A stretch of DNA of 64,000 bases from CAMLJR01 sp964631955 (GTDB taxonomy: Bacteria > Pseudomonadota > Gammaproteobacteria > Pseudomonadales > CAMLJR01). Positions 34,754 through 43,750 of this stretch are shown here, piece by piece. The translations under genes were made by a program, and so were the position numbers. The stretch covers positions 1-64,000 of the forward strand of contig CAZWBA010000009.1 of NCBI GenBank assembly GCA_964631955.1, given 5' to 3'. The stretch's first letter is position 1. Every line of letters begins with the position of its first letter. The notes beneath the pieces were generated by a model that was given only the letters and a program-made list of their open reading frames with translations, made no database searches and was not told where the DNA came from.

Positions 34754-34774
34754 CTCAGTCGACGACTCCTGTAG

Positions 34775-35326
34775 TTATTCTTTAGGCTGCTGCCACAGCA
34801 CTTCCTGCCCGCCATCGCGACGTGCCAGCACGCGTGCCAGCACAAATAAAAAATCCGATAAACGATTCAAATAATGCTGGCCGCTGATATTGATTTCGCT
34901 GTCGCGTTTTAGCGTCACGATATCTCGCTCGGCGCGGCGACAGACACTGCGTGCCAGATGACAGATCGATGCAGCGCGCGAACCTCCCGGCAGAATGAAA
35001 TTTTTCAACATCGGCAGTGGTTCGTTCAGTTCATCGAGAAGCGCTTCGATTTTTTCGATATGTTCGGGTTTGATCATGACATAACCCGGAATGGACAGCT
35101 CGCCGCCGAGATTGAATAAATTGTGCTGAATCTCCGACAGCGGCTCATTCAGCGCATCGTCTTTCGGCAATTCGGCGATCAGCATGCCGATAAGGCTGTT
35201 GAGCTCATCGACGCTGCCGATGGCCTGCATGCGCGGATGATCCTTCCCGATGCGGGAGCCATCGCCGAGTCCCGTGGTGCCGTCGTCGCCTGTGCGTGTG
35301 TAAATTTTCGATAAACGGTGGCCCAT
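34775..35326 (-). CDS. PduO-type cob(I)alamin adenosyltransferase
   Basis: 183 residues from MGHRLSKIYTRTGDDGTTGLGDGSR, with the ATP-binding TRTGDDGTTGLGDG loop, SVDELNSLIG, and the C-terminal signature ICHLARSVCRRAERD followed by NRLSDFLFVLAR. It transfers adenosyl from ATP to cob(I)alamin, making adenosylcobalamin. It is the PduO family, not BtuR/CobA. Divergent from the CobU gene; the 144-base gap shows no cobalamin riboswitch. Confidence 0.95.
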   Translation of the reverse strand: MGHRLSKIYTRTGDDGTTGLGDGSRIGKDHPRMQAIGSVDELNSLIGMLIAELPKDDALNEPLSEIQHNLFNLGGELSIPGYVMIKPEHIEKIEALLDELNEPLPMLKNFILPGGSRAASICHLARSVCRRAERDIVTLKRDSEINISGQHYLNRLSDFLFVLARVLARRDGGQEVLWQQPKE

Positions 35327-35470
35327 TGCCAGCTCCTGCCTCGATTCATATGTTGGTGGGTGTCGCGCCATTCGTCGCGAAAAACGAACATCGGAACGAT
35401 GTTGCTGATCGCCAGTGAATGGCCTGTGCGGTACTATACGCGACCGCTTTTAGCAAACAAATCTCCCGCC

Positions 35471-36019
35471 GTGACTGAGTCGAATCGTCAGCAATCCTCC
35501 GCGCTTTCAGAGCTTATTCTGGGCGGTGCTCGCTCCGGCAAAAGCCGTTATGCGGAGCAGCGGGCGATTGCGACGGAGCTTGAATGTATTTATATCGCCA
35601 CCGCGCAAGCCGGCGATGATGAGATGGCAGAGCGTATTCGTCTGCATCGCGAACAGCGCAGCGGTTTTGCAAAAACAATCGAAGAGCCGCTGCAACTGGC
35701 GCGAATCATCGATGAGCAGATGTCTCCTTCGCGCTGTCTTCTGATCGACTGTTTGACGTTGTGGCTGACGAATTTATTGCTGCTCGATAATGAAGTTAAA
35801 TTCGCAGGCGAAAAATCCGCGCTGTTCGATGTGCTGCAAAAAAGCTGCGGTCCTATCATTTTTGTCAGCAATGAAGTGGGGCAGGGAGTTGTTCCCGTCG
35901 ATCCGCTGAGTCGCCGCTTCGTCGATGAGAGCGGGCGGCTGCATCAGCAGATCGCCGATGCATGCGGGCGCGTGGTCTTTGTCGTTGCAGGTTTGCCGCA
36001 GATTTTGAAGGGCAGTTAA
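35471..36019 (+). CDS. cobU: adenosylcobinamide kinase / guanylyltransferase
   Basis: About 182 residues, GTG start, beginning VTESNRQQSSALSELILGGARSGKSRYAE, where GGARSGKS is the P-loop. It phosphorylates adenosylcobinamide and adds GMP, activating it for nucleotide-loop attachment. LLIDCLTLWLTNLL and IIFVSNEVGQGVVPVDPLSRRF are family motifs. It begins a plus-strand run with cobT (20-base gap) and cobC. Confidence 0.95.
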   Translation: MTESNRQQSSALSELILGGARSGKSRYAEQRAIATELECIYIATAQAGDDEMAERIRLHREQRSGFAKTIEEPLQLARIIDEQMSPSRCLLIDCLTLWLTNLLLLDNEVKFAGEKSALFDVLQKSCGPIIFVSNEVGQGVVPVDPLSRRFVDESGRLHQQIADACGRVVFVVAGLPQILKGS

Positions 36020-36039
36020 ATGTACGCAGGGCTGAAAGT

Positions 36040-37080
36040 ATGAGTTATTGGTACGAGAAAACCGTGCAACCTCCCAGTGACTCGCACCGTCAGCGTGCGC
36101 ACGTGCGACAGCAGCAATTGACCAAGCCGCCGGGATCGCTCGGTGTTTTGGAGGATTGCGCCATTACGCTGGCCGCATTGCAGCAGCGCGACGAACCCGT
36201 GGTCGATAAGATTTTGATCACGATTTTTGCCGCCGATCATGGCGTTGCCGAAGAGGGTGTGTCGGCATTTCCGCAAGTCGTTACTGGCGAGATGGTTAAA
36301 AATTTTTCTGCGGGTGGCGCCGCTATCACCGTACTCGCACGCGAACTCAAGGCAAATTTTCAGGTTGTCAATGTCGGCACGATAAATCCATTGCCGCCAT
36401 TGCCCAGCGTCATCGACCGCCGCATAGCGAATGGCACGGAAAATTTTTGTAAAACGCCGGCGATGAGTTTCGAACAATGCCAGAGCGCTCTGCAAATCGG
36501 CGCCGATACGATCGACGACATCGAATCTGCGGATTTATTCATCGGCGGCGAAATGGGTATCGCCAATACCACAACCGCTGCTGCACTTGCTTGTGCATTA
36601 CTGAATATTGAACCTCACGATATGGTGGGGCGTGGTACGGGTGTCGATGAAAAAGGCGTCGCGCTAAAGGCTCTGGTTATTTCTGCAGCATTGCAAAAGC
36701 ACGCGACGGGTTTGCAATCACCATTCGATATTCTGCAAAGACTCGGTGGCTTCGAAATTGCCGCACTTTCCGGCGCGTATATTCGCAGCGCGCAGAAAGG
36801 TATCCCCGTCCTGGTCGATGGATTCATTTGTACCGTTGCTGCGCTTGTTGCAGTGAGAATGAACGAATCGATTCGCCCGTGGCTGTTGTTCTCGCACTGT
36901 TCGGCCGAGCGTGGCCATCGTTTGCTGATCGAGCATCTCGATGTGCGACCGTTATTAAATCTCGATATGCGTCTTGGCGAGGGTTCTGGTGCGGCGGTCG
37001 CCGCGCCGCTGCTGCGTTTTGCGTGCGCTCTGCATAATGGCATGGCGAGTTTCGCGAGCGCCGGTGTCAGCCGGGCTTGA
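36040..37080 (+). CDS. cobT: nicotinate-nucleotide--dimethylbenzimidazole phosphoribosyltransferase
   Basis: 346 residues. Makes alpha-ribazole phosphate, the lower nucleotide of cobalamin. Signatures: LTKPPGSLGVLE, FAADHGVAEEGVSAFPQ, GEMGIANTTTAAALAC, GRGTGVDEKG and HCSAERGHRLLIEHLDVRPLL, with catalytic Glu in GEGSGAAVAAPLL. The start is 20 bases after the cobU stop, so the genes are an operon. Confidence 0.97.
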   Translation: MSYWYEKTVQPPSDSHRQRAHVRQQQLTKPPGSLGVLEDCAITLAALQQRDEPVVDKILITIFAADHGVAEEGVSAFPQVVTGEMVKNFSAGGAAITVLARELKANFQVVNVGTINPLPPLPSVIDRRIANGTENFCKTPAMSFEQCQSALQIGADTIDDIESADLFIGGEMGIANTTTAAALACALLNIEPHDMVGRGTGVDEKGVALKALVISAALQKHATGLQSPFDILQRLGGFEIAALSGAYIRSAQKGIPVLVDGFICTVAALVAVRMNESIRPWLLFSHCSAERGHRLLIEHLDVRPLLNLDMRLGEGSGAAVAAPLLRFACALHNGMASFASAGVSRA

Positions 37081-37112
37081 TCCATTTCGAAAATTAGCTG
37101 ATTCGGCAATCC

Positions 37113-37718
37113 ATGACAAAGACCACTACGATCGATTTGCTCAGGCACGGCGCCTGCGAGGGCGGAGAAATTTTTCGCGGAAGTACGGATGTCCCGCTCA
37201 CCGAGAGGGGATGGCAGCAAATGCGCTCGGCCCTGACTGAACATGAAGGCTGGGAATGTGTGATCGCCTCATCGTTACAGCGCTGTAAAAATTTCGCCAC
37301 GCAGTTCGCTCAGATAAATAATCTGCCGTTACACGTCGATTCGCGTTTTCGCGAAATTCATTTCGGTGAGTGGGAAGGCCAAAAAATTGCTGATATAGAG
37401 CGCGATCACGGCACATCGCTATGGAAATTCTGGAACGATCCCGAATGCTTCACGCCGCCGAGTGGCGAATCGATGCAGGCTTTTCGCGAGCGGATCATTA
37501 CCGCTGCGGACGAAACACTGCAGCGGCATCGTGGCCAGCATATTCTGTTGATCAGTCATGGGGCGGTCATTCGCATGCTGCTCTGCGAGTGGTTGCAGAT
37601 GCCTATGACGGCATTCTCGAAAATTTCGGTGCCCTATGCCGGATTGTCGCGCGTCCGCCTGTACCAGCGCGGCGAAGAAAAACCGTGGCCACAGTTTGTA
37701 TTTCATCGCGGTGAGTGA
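37113..37718 (+). CDS. cobC: alpha-ribazole phosphatase (histidine phosphatase)
   Basis: 201 residues. Phosphoglycerate-mutase-like fold with catalytic LLRHGACEGGEIFRGSTDVPLTERG and the second His in LLISHGAVIRML. It removes phosphate from alpha-ribazole-5'-phosphate or from adenosylcobalamin phosphate. It follows cobT by 32 bases. The commonly adjacent cobS (cobalamin synthase) does not follow; the next gene is cobQ on the other strand. Confidence 0.9.
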   Translation: MTKTTTIDLLRHGACEGGEIFRGSTDVPLTERGWQQMRSALTEHEGWECVIASSLQRCKNFATQFAQINNLPLHVDSRFREIHFGEWEGQKIADIERDHGTSLWKFWNDPECFTPPSGESMQAFRERIITAADETLQRHRGQHILLISHGAVIRMLLCEWLQMPMTAFSKISVPYAGLSRVRLYQRGEEKPWPQFVFHRGE

Positions 37719-37742
37719 TTTTTTGCTGTCATCGTGCCTGGA

Positions 37743-39209
37743 TCACAGCAGCATTTCGCGCAGATTCTGATCGGGAATATGTTCTTCGATACAATTTGCC
37801 AGGCGTTCGATATCCGCCTCGCGCTTCGCATGATAATCAAATGCAGTTACTTCATTTAATCCCGCCCATTTCAGTAGCGCATCTCTCGCTGTAGTTTCAT
37901 CGAAAAGACCGTGTAAATACGTGCCGATGATCTGATCGTCTGCACTCATCGCGCCGTCGTATTTATTGCCTCCGAATTTATCTATCAGGATACACAGCGG
38001 CTTTTCAAGGGCTGCTCCCGACGAAATACCGCAGTGAATTTCGTAACCGGAAACCTGAGCGCTGTTGAATGCCAATCGGCCTTCGACACGGTGCAATTGT
38101 TTTTCGGATGCGAGCGTGGTTTCGATATCAAGATAACCCAATCCTTCGCTCGATCCCGGCGCACCTTCGATGCCGCGCGGATCGTCGATAGTTTTCCCCA
38201 GCATCTGAAAGCCACCGCAAATACCGATGACCTTGCCGCCATAGCGCAGATGTTTTCCAATCTGTTTATCCCAGCCGAATTCGCGCAGCTTCTGCAAGTC
38301 GTCGCGCACATTTTTCGAACCGGGAAGGATGATTAAATCGCACGGCGGTATCGGCTGATTCGGTGCAGCCATTTGTAGATCGACATGCGGGTGCAAACGC
38401 AGTGCATCGAAATCAGTGTGATTGCTGATGCGCGGGTAAACCGGCACGCATATTTTCAGATGAGATTTTTCCGGCGAGAGAATTTGGCTTTGGGCAATGG
38501 CATCTTCGGCCTCCAGATGCCAATCGGTTAAATAGGGCAACACGCCGAAAACTTTTTTCCGGGTGAATTTTTCCAGCCAGTCGAGACCCGGCTGCAATAA
38601 GCCGATATCGCCGCGAAAACGATTGATCACGAAACCGTTCACGCGCTGTCGTTCGCTGGGCGCTAACAGTTGCAATGTGCCAACGAGGTGGGCGAACACG
38701 CCGCCGCGATCGATATCGGCAATCAACACCACGGGGCAATCGACGGCTTCGGCAAAACCCATGTTGGCGATATCGCGATCGCGCAGGTTGATTTCCGCGG
38801 GACTGCCGGCGCCTTCAACGATGATCGCATCGTATTGCGTGCACAAACGCCGATACGATTCGAGCACCGCGCTCATCGCAACGGTTTTGTAGTCATGATA
38901 ATTGCGCGCATCCATCGCGCCGATCGCCTTGCCGTGAATGATGACCTGCGCGCCGGTATCGCTATCAGGCTTTAACAACACGGGATTCATATCGGTGTGC
39001 GGTTCGAGAAAACACGCTTGCGCCTGCACCGCCTGCGCGCGCCCGATTTCGCCGCCATCCACGGTCACCGCACTATTGAGCGCCATGTTTTGCGGTTTGA
39101 ACGGAGCTACTTTCACGCCGCGTCGCGCGAGCACACGGCAGATTCCGGTCACGAGTGTACTTTTTCCCGCATCCGATGTCGTGCTCTGGATCATCAGTGT
39201 TTTGGTCAT
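37743..39209 (-). CDS. cobQ: adenosylcobyric acid synthase (glutamine-hydrolysing)
   Basis: 488 residues. Amidates side chains of adenosylcobyrinic acid diamide. The N-terminal DRTG-like ATPase domain has STTSDAGKSTLVTGICR and KPQNMALNSAVT; the C-terminal glutamine amidotransferase has nucleophile Cys in GICGGFQMLG and His in GTYLHGLF. CobQ in a salvage-type cluster means cobyric acid can be completed from the diamide, or that the upper pathway is encoded elsewhere. It converges on cobC. Confidence 0.96.
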   Translation of the reverse strand: MTKTLMIQSTTSDAGKSTLVTGICRVLARRGVKVAPFKPQNMALNSAVTVDGGEIGRAQAVQAQACFLEPHTDMNPVLLKPDSDTGAQVIIHGKAIGAMDARNYHDYKTVAMSAVLESYRRLCTQYDAIIVEGAGSPAEINLRDRDIANMGFAEAVDCPVVLIADIDRGGVFAHLVGTLQLLAPSERQRVNGFVINRFRGDIGLLQPGLDWLEKFTRKKVFGVLPYLTDWHLEAEDAIAQSQILSPEKSHLKICVPVYPRISNHTDFDALRLHPHVDLQMAAPNQPIPPCDLIILPGSKNVRDDLQKLREFGWDKQIGKHLRYGGKVIGICGGFQMLGKTIDDPRGIEGAPGSSEGLGYLDIETTLASEKQLHRVEGRLAFNSAQVSGYEIHCGISSGAALEKPLCILIDKFGGNKYDGAMSADDQIIGTYLHGLFDETTARDALLKWAGLNEVTAFDYHAKREADIERLANCIEEHIPDQNLREMLL

Positions 39210-39239
39210 GTCGCTCTTTTGTCAGGCGCTTGCATGAAA

Positions 39240-39716
39240 TCAGAGCGCGAGCAATTCGACCTCGAAAATCAGCGTTGCATTCGGTGGGATACTCGGTGGT
39301 GCGCCGCGCGAGCCATAGCCCAGATACGACGGCACGATCAGTTTGCGAATGCCGCCGACGCGCATGCCCTGCACACCTTCATCCCATCCCTGAATAACCT
39401 GGCCCGAACCGAGGCGGAATGTGAAAGGTTGATCGCCGTCGCGACTCGAATCGAATTTACGCCCCGTGCTGCCATCGCGGCTTTTCAGCCAGCCGGTGTA
39501 ATGCACGGTGGCAAGAAAGCCTGAACGTGCGATATCGCCTTCACCCGCTCTGATATCTTCGTACTGCAAACCGGATGGCGTTTTGACGCGCGCGGATTTG
39601 ATTGCGTCGACGGTCTGATTGCTGGAAGGGGCATTTTCGGCAAGCGCGGATGCGGTCGACATCGTGAGGCCTGACATCAGCGCGACTCGCAAAATTTTCT
39701 GTGTGATTTTTAACAC
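39240..39716 (-). CDS. FKBP-type peptidyl-prolyl isomerase, periplasmic
   Basis: 158 residues. A signal peptide (ILRVALMSGLTMSTASALA) and one FKBP domain (TVHYTGWLKSRDG, FRLGSGQVIQGWDEGVQGM, KLIVPSYLGYGSRG, LIFEVELLAL). It assists proline isomerisation in exported proteins. It is a monomeric FKBP without the dimerising N-terminal domain of FkpA. Upstream of cobQ on the same strand, with a 30-base gap; a functional link to B12 is not evident. Confidence 0.93.
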   Translation of the reverse strand: MLKITQKILRVALMSGLTMSTASALAENAPSSNQTVDAIKSARVKTPSGLQYEDIRAGEGDIARSGFLATVHYTGWLKSRDGSTGRKFDSSRDGDQPFTFRLGSGQVIQGWDEGVQGMRVGGIRKLIVPSYLGYGSRGAPPSIPPNATLIFEVELLAL

Positions 39717-39798
39717 GTTTCATCACCCGCATTAATGAATGGAGGCTTATCGTAGCGTTCGCGGCAATTTTCGAAAACCCGTTCATGCGCAATATCCC

Positions 39799-39826
39799 GT
39801 AGGGGCGGACATATAGGTCCGCCCCT
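39799..39826. repeat. dispersed palindrome family A, single palindrome
   Basis: GTAGGGGCGGACATATAGGT followed by CCGCCCCT; the core GGGGCGGAC-ATATAG-GTCCGCCCC is a perfect inverted repeat. It lies 15 bases past the btuB stop, between btuB and the FKBP gene. Confidence 0.85.
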
Positions 39827-39840
39827 GTTTTGCTTGCATG

Positions 39841-41709
39841 CTACATCCGGTAATTGATCGCGGTGAACCAGCCAAAACCTTCGGTATTGAAGTTATTGTT
39901 CAGCTCGTAACGCTTGTCGAAGATATTGCTCAGTTTCAGCTGTACATCCACATTTTTTGAGATGTTGTAGCGGCCGCGCAAATCGACGAGGCCATAGCCG
40001 CCGAGGTGAGCTGAGTTTGAGGCATCCACATAACGTTCATCCTGGGCGCGCAGGCTGGCACCGATCGACCATTTTTCGAATGCTCTGTCGGCATCGATCC
40101 TGGCGCTGCGGCGCGAACGATAGATAAGCAAGTTATCGGTTTGCTCGTCGCGCGGATCGATATAGGTTAAAGAGGCATTGATCAGCCAGCTATCAATCTT
40201 TGCGCTCGTTATTATTTCCGCACCGCGAACTCGCGCCTGCGCCACATTATGCGGCAACAGGCGGTTAGCGCCGACGCGAACGTTCTGAATGAGATCCTTC
40301 ACATCGTTTTGAAAAATATTGGCAGACCAGCTGAAGTTGCTGTAATTGCCGCGCACTTCGATTTCATAATTTTTCGAGCGTTCGGGTTTTAACAGCGGGT
40401 TTCCGAAGCCCGGATAATAGAGATCGTTGAATGTCGGCGCGTGAAACGCGGTACCGTACGAAAAAATCAATTTATGATTTTCAGGAAGATTTATACCGAA
40501 TGCCGCATTCTCCGTTGTATGTGAGCCGAAGCTATCGCTGTCGTCGTGGCGTACACCGAGTTGCGCGTTCAGAATGCCGAATTCGCCCTTGTATTGAACG
40601 AAGCCGCCCTTGTTGTCGCGATCGTCAATTTCCGAGCCGGCAGTATTGGCATAGCCGGTGTTGCCCCTGATCTTTTCCTTATCGTAATCACCGCCAACCG
40701 TAATTATGTGAGAGCCGAACAGCGTAAAGTCGTTTTGCAGCGACGAGCTGTTTCGGGTCGTTCTGGCATCGAAGGGAAAGCTGCCGTAATCATCGTAGTC
40801 GTCGACATTGCGACCTGCCGAAAATGTCAATTTCCAGAACGGCAGAATCTGTGTTTTCAGCAAGCCGCTGGTGCTTTGTATCCGGTTTTTACTGTACGGA
40901 TGAATCGACATCGAATCATCGTAGTCGCTGCGTGCAGCGGAGAGGAAATGGTTGAGGTCGAGGCTCGTGGTGTCGGAAAAATCGTAGCCAATGCCGGCGC
41001 TCGCCGATGTGTTGCGATAGCCGTCGTCATCGTCATTGATAGACTGGTTATCGGCTCTGTTGCTGAAGCCGTCGGTTCGATAATGGGAAACATTGGCCGA
41101 TAGTCTCCACTGATCGTGGTGAGCCTGCCCGCCGATGTTCGTTTGAAAACTATTGAATTTTCCGAAGCCCGCGCTGACGTAAGCGGAATTTTTTTGTTCC
41201 TGCGACTTGCGCGTAAAAACGTGAATGACACCGCCGATGGCGTCGGAACCGTAGAGACTGGATTTCGGGCCGCGCACGACTTCGATGCGCTCGATCTGCG
41301 ATGGATCGAGAAATTGAAAGTTCGTGGTTCCCAGCGTTGCGCTGGAGATTCGCTGGCCATCGAGCAGGAATAATGTGTGCGAGCTGTTCGCGCCGCGCAG
41401 AAAGAGACTTGCATAGGAGCCGGGCGCGCCCGAGGTCGATATATCAATACCGGGAACATGCGCGATCAATTCGCGAAAATCGTTTGCCTGCAGGGTTTCG
41501 ATATCGTGTCGATCGAGTACGGTCACGGAGGCCAGTGAATCGTCGACTTTTTCTTCGAGGCGACTTGCGGTTACCACCAGTGCCCGCAGCTTGGTGTCGG
41601 CATTCAGGTTATTTACCGGGAAATCCGCATCCTGTATCGCGGCGTGAGTGGAAACAGAAACAAGCGGAGAAAGTACGGCAATAGCCGTGCATAAGAGATT
41701 TTTCGTCAT
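39841..41709 (-). CDS. btuB: TonB-dependent vitamin B12 receptor BtuB-like
   Basis: About 622 residues. The signal peptide ends near STHA. A TonB-box-like stretch (LRALVVTASRLEEKVDD) comes before the plug domain (SVTVLDRHDIETLQANDFRELI..., VVRGPKSSLYGSDAIGGVIHVFT) and a 22-strand-type barrel. Cobalamin as substrate is inferred from the B12 riboswitch directly upstream and the neighbouring cob genes. It ends WFTAINYRM, with Met rather than the usual terminal Phe. GAGG precedes the ATG at 41709; the longer start adds five residues. Confidence 0.93.
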   Translation of the reverse strand: MTKNLLCTAIAVLSPLVSVSTHAAIQDADFPVNNLNADTKLRALVVTASRLEEKVDDSLASVTVLDRHDIETLQANDFRELIAHVPGIDISTSGAPGSYASLFLRGANSSHTLFLLDGQRISSATLGTTNFQFLDPSQIERIEVVRGPKSSLYGSDAIGGVIHVFTRKSQEQKNSAYVSAGFGKFNSFQTNIGGQAHHDQWRLSANVSHYRTDGFSNRADNQSINDDDDGYRNTSASAGIGYDFSDTTSLDLNHFLSAARSDYDDSMSIHPYSKNRIQSTSGLLKTQILPFWKLTFSAGRNVDDYDDYGSFPFDARTTRNSSSLQNDFTLFGSHIITVGGDYDKEKIRGNTGYANTAGSEIDDRDNKGGFVQYKGEFGILNAQLGVRHDDSDSFGSHTTENAAFGINLPENHKLIFSYGTAFHAPTFNDLYYPGFGNPLLKPERSKNYEIEVRGNYSNFSWSANIFQNDVKDLIQNVRVGANRLLPHNVAQARVRGAEIITSAKIDSWLINASLTYIDPRDEQTDNLLIYRSRRSARIDADRAFEKWSIGASLRAQDERYVDASNSAHLGGYGLVDLRGRYNISKNVDVQLKLSNIFDKRYELNNNFNTEGFGWFTAINYRM

Positions 41710-41849
41710 TGCAGATATCCTCAATTCGTAAGAACGAACGAGGGAGAGCAGCTAGTGGAAACAACGGGGCAAAACAAGAAGCGTTGCAGCCACCGATGAT
41801 GCCCTCCGCATCATCGTAGTCGGGTTATCACGTAACGTGAAAACCGTTT

Positions 41850-41945
41850 ACTGCATCTGGCTGGTATCGGGCTTTCAGTGCATGAATGCACACTGATTTA
41901 CCGTTGCGGGGGCAGCGTTGGCTTTGCGGAGGATATTTTCTGCGA
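41850..41945 (-). ncRNA. cobalamin riboswitch upstream of btuB (core)
   Basis: On the minus strand GCTGCCCCCGCAACGGTAA (41899-41917) matches the B12 box, followed by AGCCCGATACCAGCCAGATG (41854-41873), the usual second block. It lies about 140 bases ahead of the btuB start. The 5' part (GGTGAAATCC-like text) is not clear, so this may be a divergent class; the boundary could extend to about 42000. Between it and btuB are a TCACGTAACGTGA palindrome (41827-41839) and a 9-bp hairpin (41794-41802 with 41808-41816) with no following T-run, so translational control is likely. Nothing else was recognised in 41710-42103. Confidence 0.82.
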
Positions 41946-42103
41946 TTCGAGCGATCAATTTGCCGGCGATGAATTCACTGGCGATGAATTGTCACGCAAA
42001 GCGCAGAAACGGCGCACCAACTTCCCATTTATCTCATCCAACCGCGAGCGGTGATGAGTACCAGGGGCAGCGGGCCGAACTCTACGGAGACGAACAGAGG
42101 CTG

Positions 42104-43051
42104 TCAAGGATGCAGGGCGCGAACGGCTTGCAGCAATCGCTCGTGTGTGTGGCACGGCAGATTGTGCCTGTGCGCTCGCGCAACGATGAAACCATTGATG
42201 AAATCGATTTCGCTGACACGGCCGGCTTCGATGTCCTGCAACATGGAGGATTTATTGTGCGCAGTTGCGCGCATCACCCGATCAATCTCGTTGCGCATTT
42301 GCGAAGCAGCGATGGCGATGTGTTCCGCGCGCGCGACCTGCGCCATTTCCTCACACAAAGTTTCGATTAATGCAACGATATTTTTCAGCTGTGATAACTC
42401 GCCGTTGCGACAGCGGTGTAATGCGGTGAGCGGGTTGATCACGCTGTTGACCGCAAGCTTCAGCCATAATCGATATTCGATATCGTCTACGGCAATGATC
42501 GGCCTTTCGCATTGGAGCGATTGCACAGCATGCTGCGCAATCGTTTGTTGCGCGGGATCGATGCTGCCAATCACCGTTTCACCAAAACCCGCATGCGTGA
42601 CTTGAAAACGTTGTGTCTGAAATGCACCCTCTGTACTCAGCGCATGCAAGACGGTGACATCAGCCAGCTCTTCGTGAAATACATCGCGCTGCAATGATTC
42701 GCGCACACCCATGCCGTTTTGCAGCAGCACGATAACGGCATCCGTTGCAAGCAGGGGTTTGATATCGGCGATGGCGGCGAGTGTTTGCTGCGCCTTGGTG
42801 CAAACGAGTAATTGCCGAATGGGCGCGTGCAGCGTTCGCGGGGTCGAAGCCGAAACCGCGATGGTCGAATCTGCTGCAGCCGATCCGTGACGAATGAGCG
42901 TGATGCCGCCGTTGGCGTGCATTGCGTGCCGTGTCTGCTCGTCGCGCAGGATAATGTCGAGCGATACGCCGGCACGCTGCAGATACGCGGCAAACAGGCA
43001 GCCCAGGGAGCCGGCGCCGAGTAAATGCCAGGTTGAATGTAAGCTATTCAT
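42104..43051 (-). CDS. panE: 2-dehydropantoate 2-reductase (ketopantoate reductase)
   Basis: 315 residues. NADPH-dependent reduction of ketopantoate to pantoate in coenzyme A synthesis. Nucleotide-binding motif HLLGAGSLGCLFAAYLQRAG at the N terminus, and catalytic Lys in LWLKLAVNSVINPLTAL. SMLQDIEAGRVSEIDFINGFIV is the C-terminal substrate block. Its start lies next to yajQ, transcribed divergently. The substrate assignment is by family; some ApbA/PanE paralogues act on other ketoacids. Confidence 0.88.
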   Translation of the reverse strand: MNSLHSTWHLLGAGSLGCLFAAYLQRAGVSLDIILRDEQTRHAMHANGGITLIRHGSAAADSTIAVSASTPRTLHAPIRQLLVCTKAQQTLAAIADIKPLLATDAVIVLLQNGMGVRESLQRDVFHEELADVTVLHALSTEGAFQTQRFQVTHAGFGETVIGSIDPAQQTIAQHAVQSLQCERPIIAVDDIEYRLWLKLAVNSVINPLTALHRCRNGELSQLKNIVALIETLCEEMAQVARAEHIAIAASQMRNEIDRVMRATAHNKSSMLQDIEAGRVSEIDFINGFIVARAHRHNLPCHTHERLLQAVRALHP

Positions 43052-43149
43052 GAAACTCCGGCGGTTGAACGACCAGGGCGCAATGGTAATATCGCGGCTG
43101 CAAAACAGCTACGCATTTCATTCCCGCCGCGAGAGGAGCGAAGAAAATC

Positions 43150-43632
43150 ATGCCGTCGTTCGATGTTGTATCCGAAGTCGATTTGCATCAATTCACCAAC
43201 GCCGTCGATCAGGCTGCCCGCGTTATTGAAACGCGTTTCGATTTCAAGGGTATCGATGCGCGTTTCGAGCGCGACAAGTTGACTGTCACCGCATTCGCCG
43301 ATGCCGATTTCCAGGTCGACCAGATGGTCGACATGCTGCGTGGCACGCTCATCAAATGCAAAATCGACCCGCTGGCGATGGAGGTAGGCGACTTGCAGCC
43401 GACCGGCAAGCAGGTCAAAAAAATCATTACGTTAAAGGATGGTCTGGAGACCGATCTCGCCAAGAAAATCGTCAAGATGATTAAGGATAAAAAATTAAAG
43501 GTGACGACCGCGATTCAGGATCAGCAGGTACGTGTTACCGGCAAGAAGCGCGATGACTTGCAGGAAGTGATCGCAATGTTGCGCGAGGCCAAACTGGAGC
43601 AGCCGCTGCAATATACGAATTTCCGCGATTGA
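43150..43632 (+). CDS. YajQ family nucleotide-binding protein
   Basis: 160 residues beginning MPSFDVVSEVDLHQFTNAVDQAARVIETRFDFKG, the full YajQ signature, with QVRVTGKKRDDLQEVIA and LQYTNFRD at the end. Two ferredoxin-like domains bind nucleotides; in Xanthomonas a member acts as a c-di-GMP-responsive regulator. Single gene with GAGAGGAGCGAAG upstream. The c-di-GMP link is known only for some homologues. Confidence 0.95.
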   Translation: MPSFDVVSEVDLHQFTNAVDQAARVIETRFDFKGIDARFERDKLTVTAFADADFQVDQMVDMLRGTLIKCKIDPLAMEVGDLQPTGKQVKKIITLKDGLETDLAKKIVKMIKDKKLKVTTAIQDQQVRVTGKKRDDLQEVIAMLREAKLEQPLQYTNFRD

Positions 43633-43750
43633 TATGTCAGATTTGCGCCATGCACGGAAAAACTGGCGGCGCTGTGGTACAAGAAAAACATTGGTGATGC
43701 TGTAGACATTCCAATCATTTCTCCGATTCACGACCATGCAAGAGCCTGTT

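Noticed and set aside
35327..35470. cobalamin riboswitch before cobU
   Set aside because: No B12 box or related conserved block was found between the adenosyltransferase and cobU genes.
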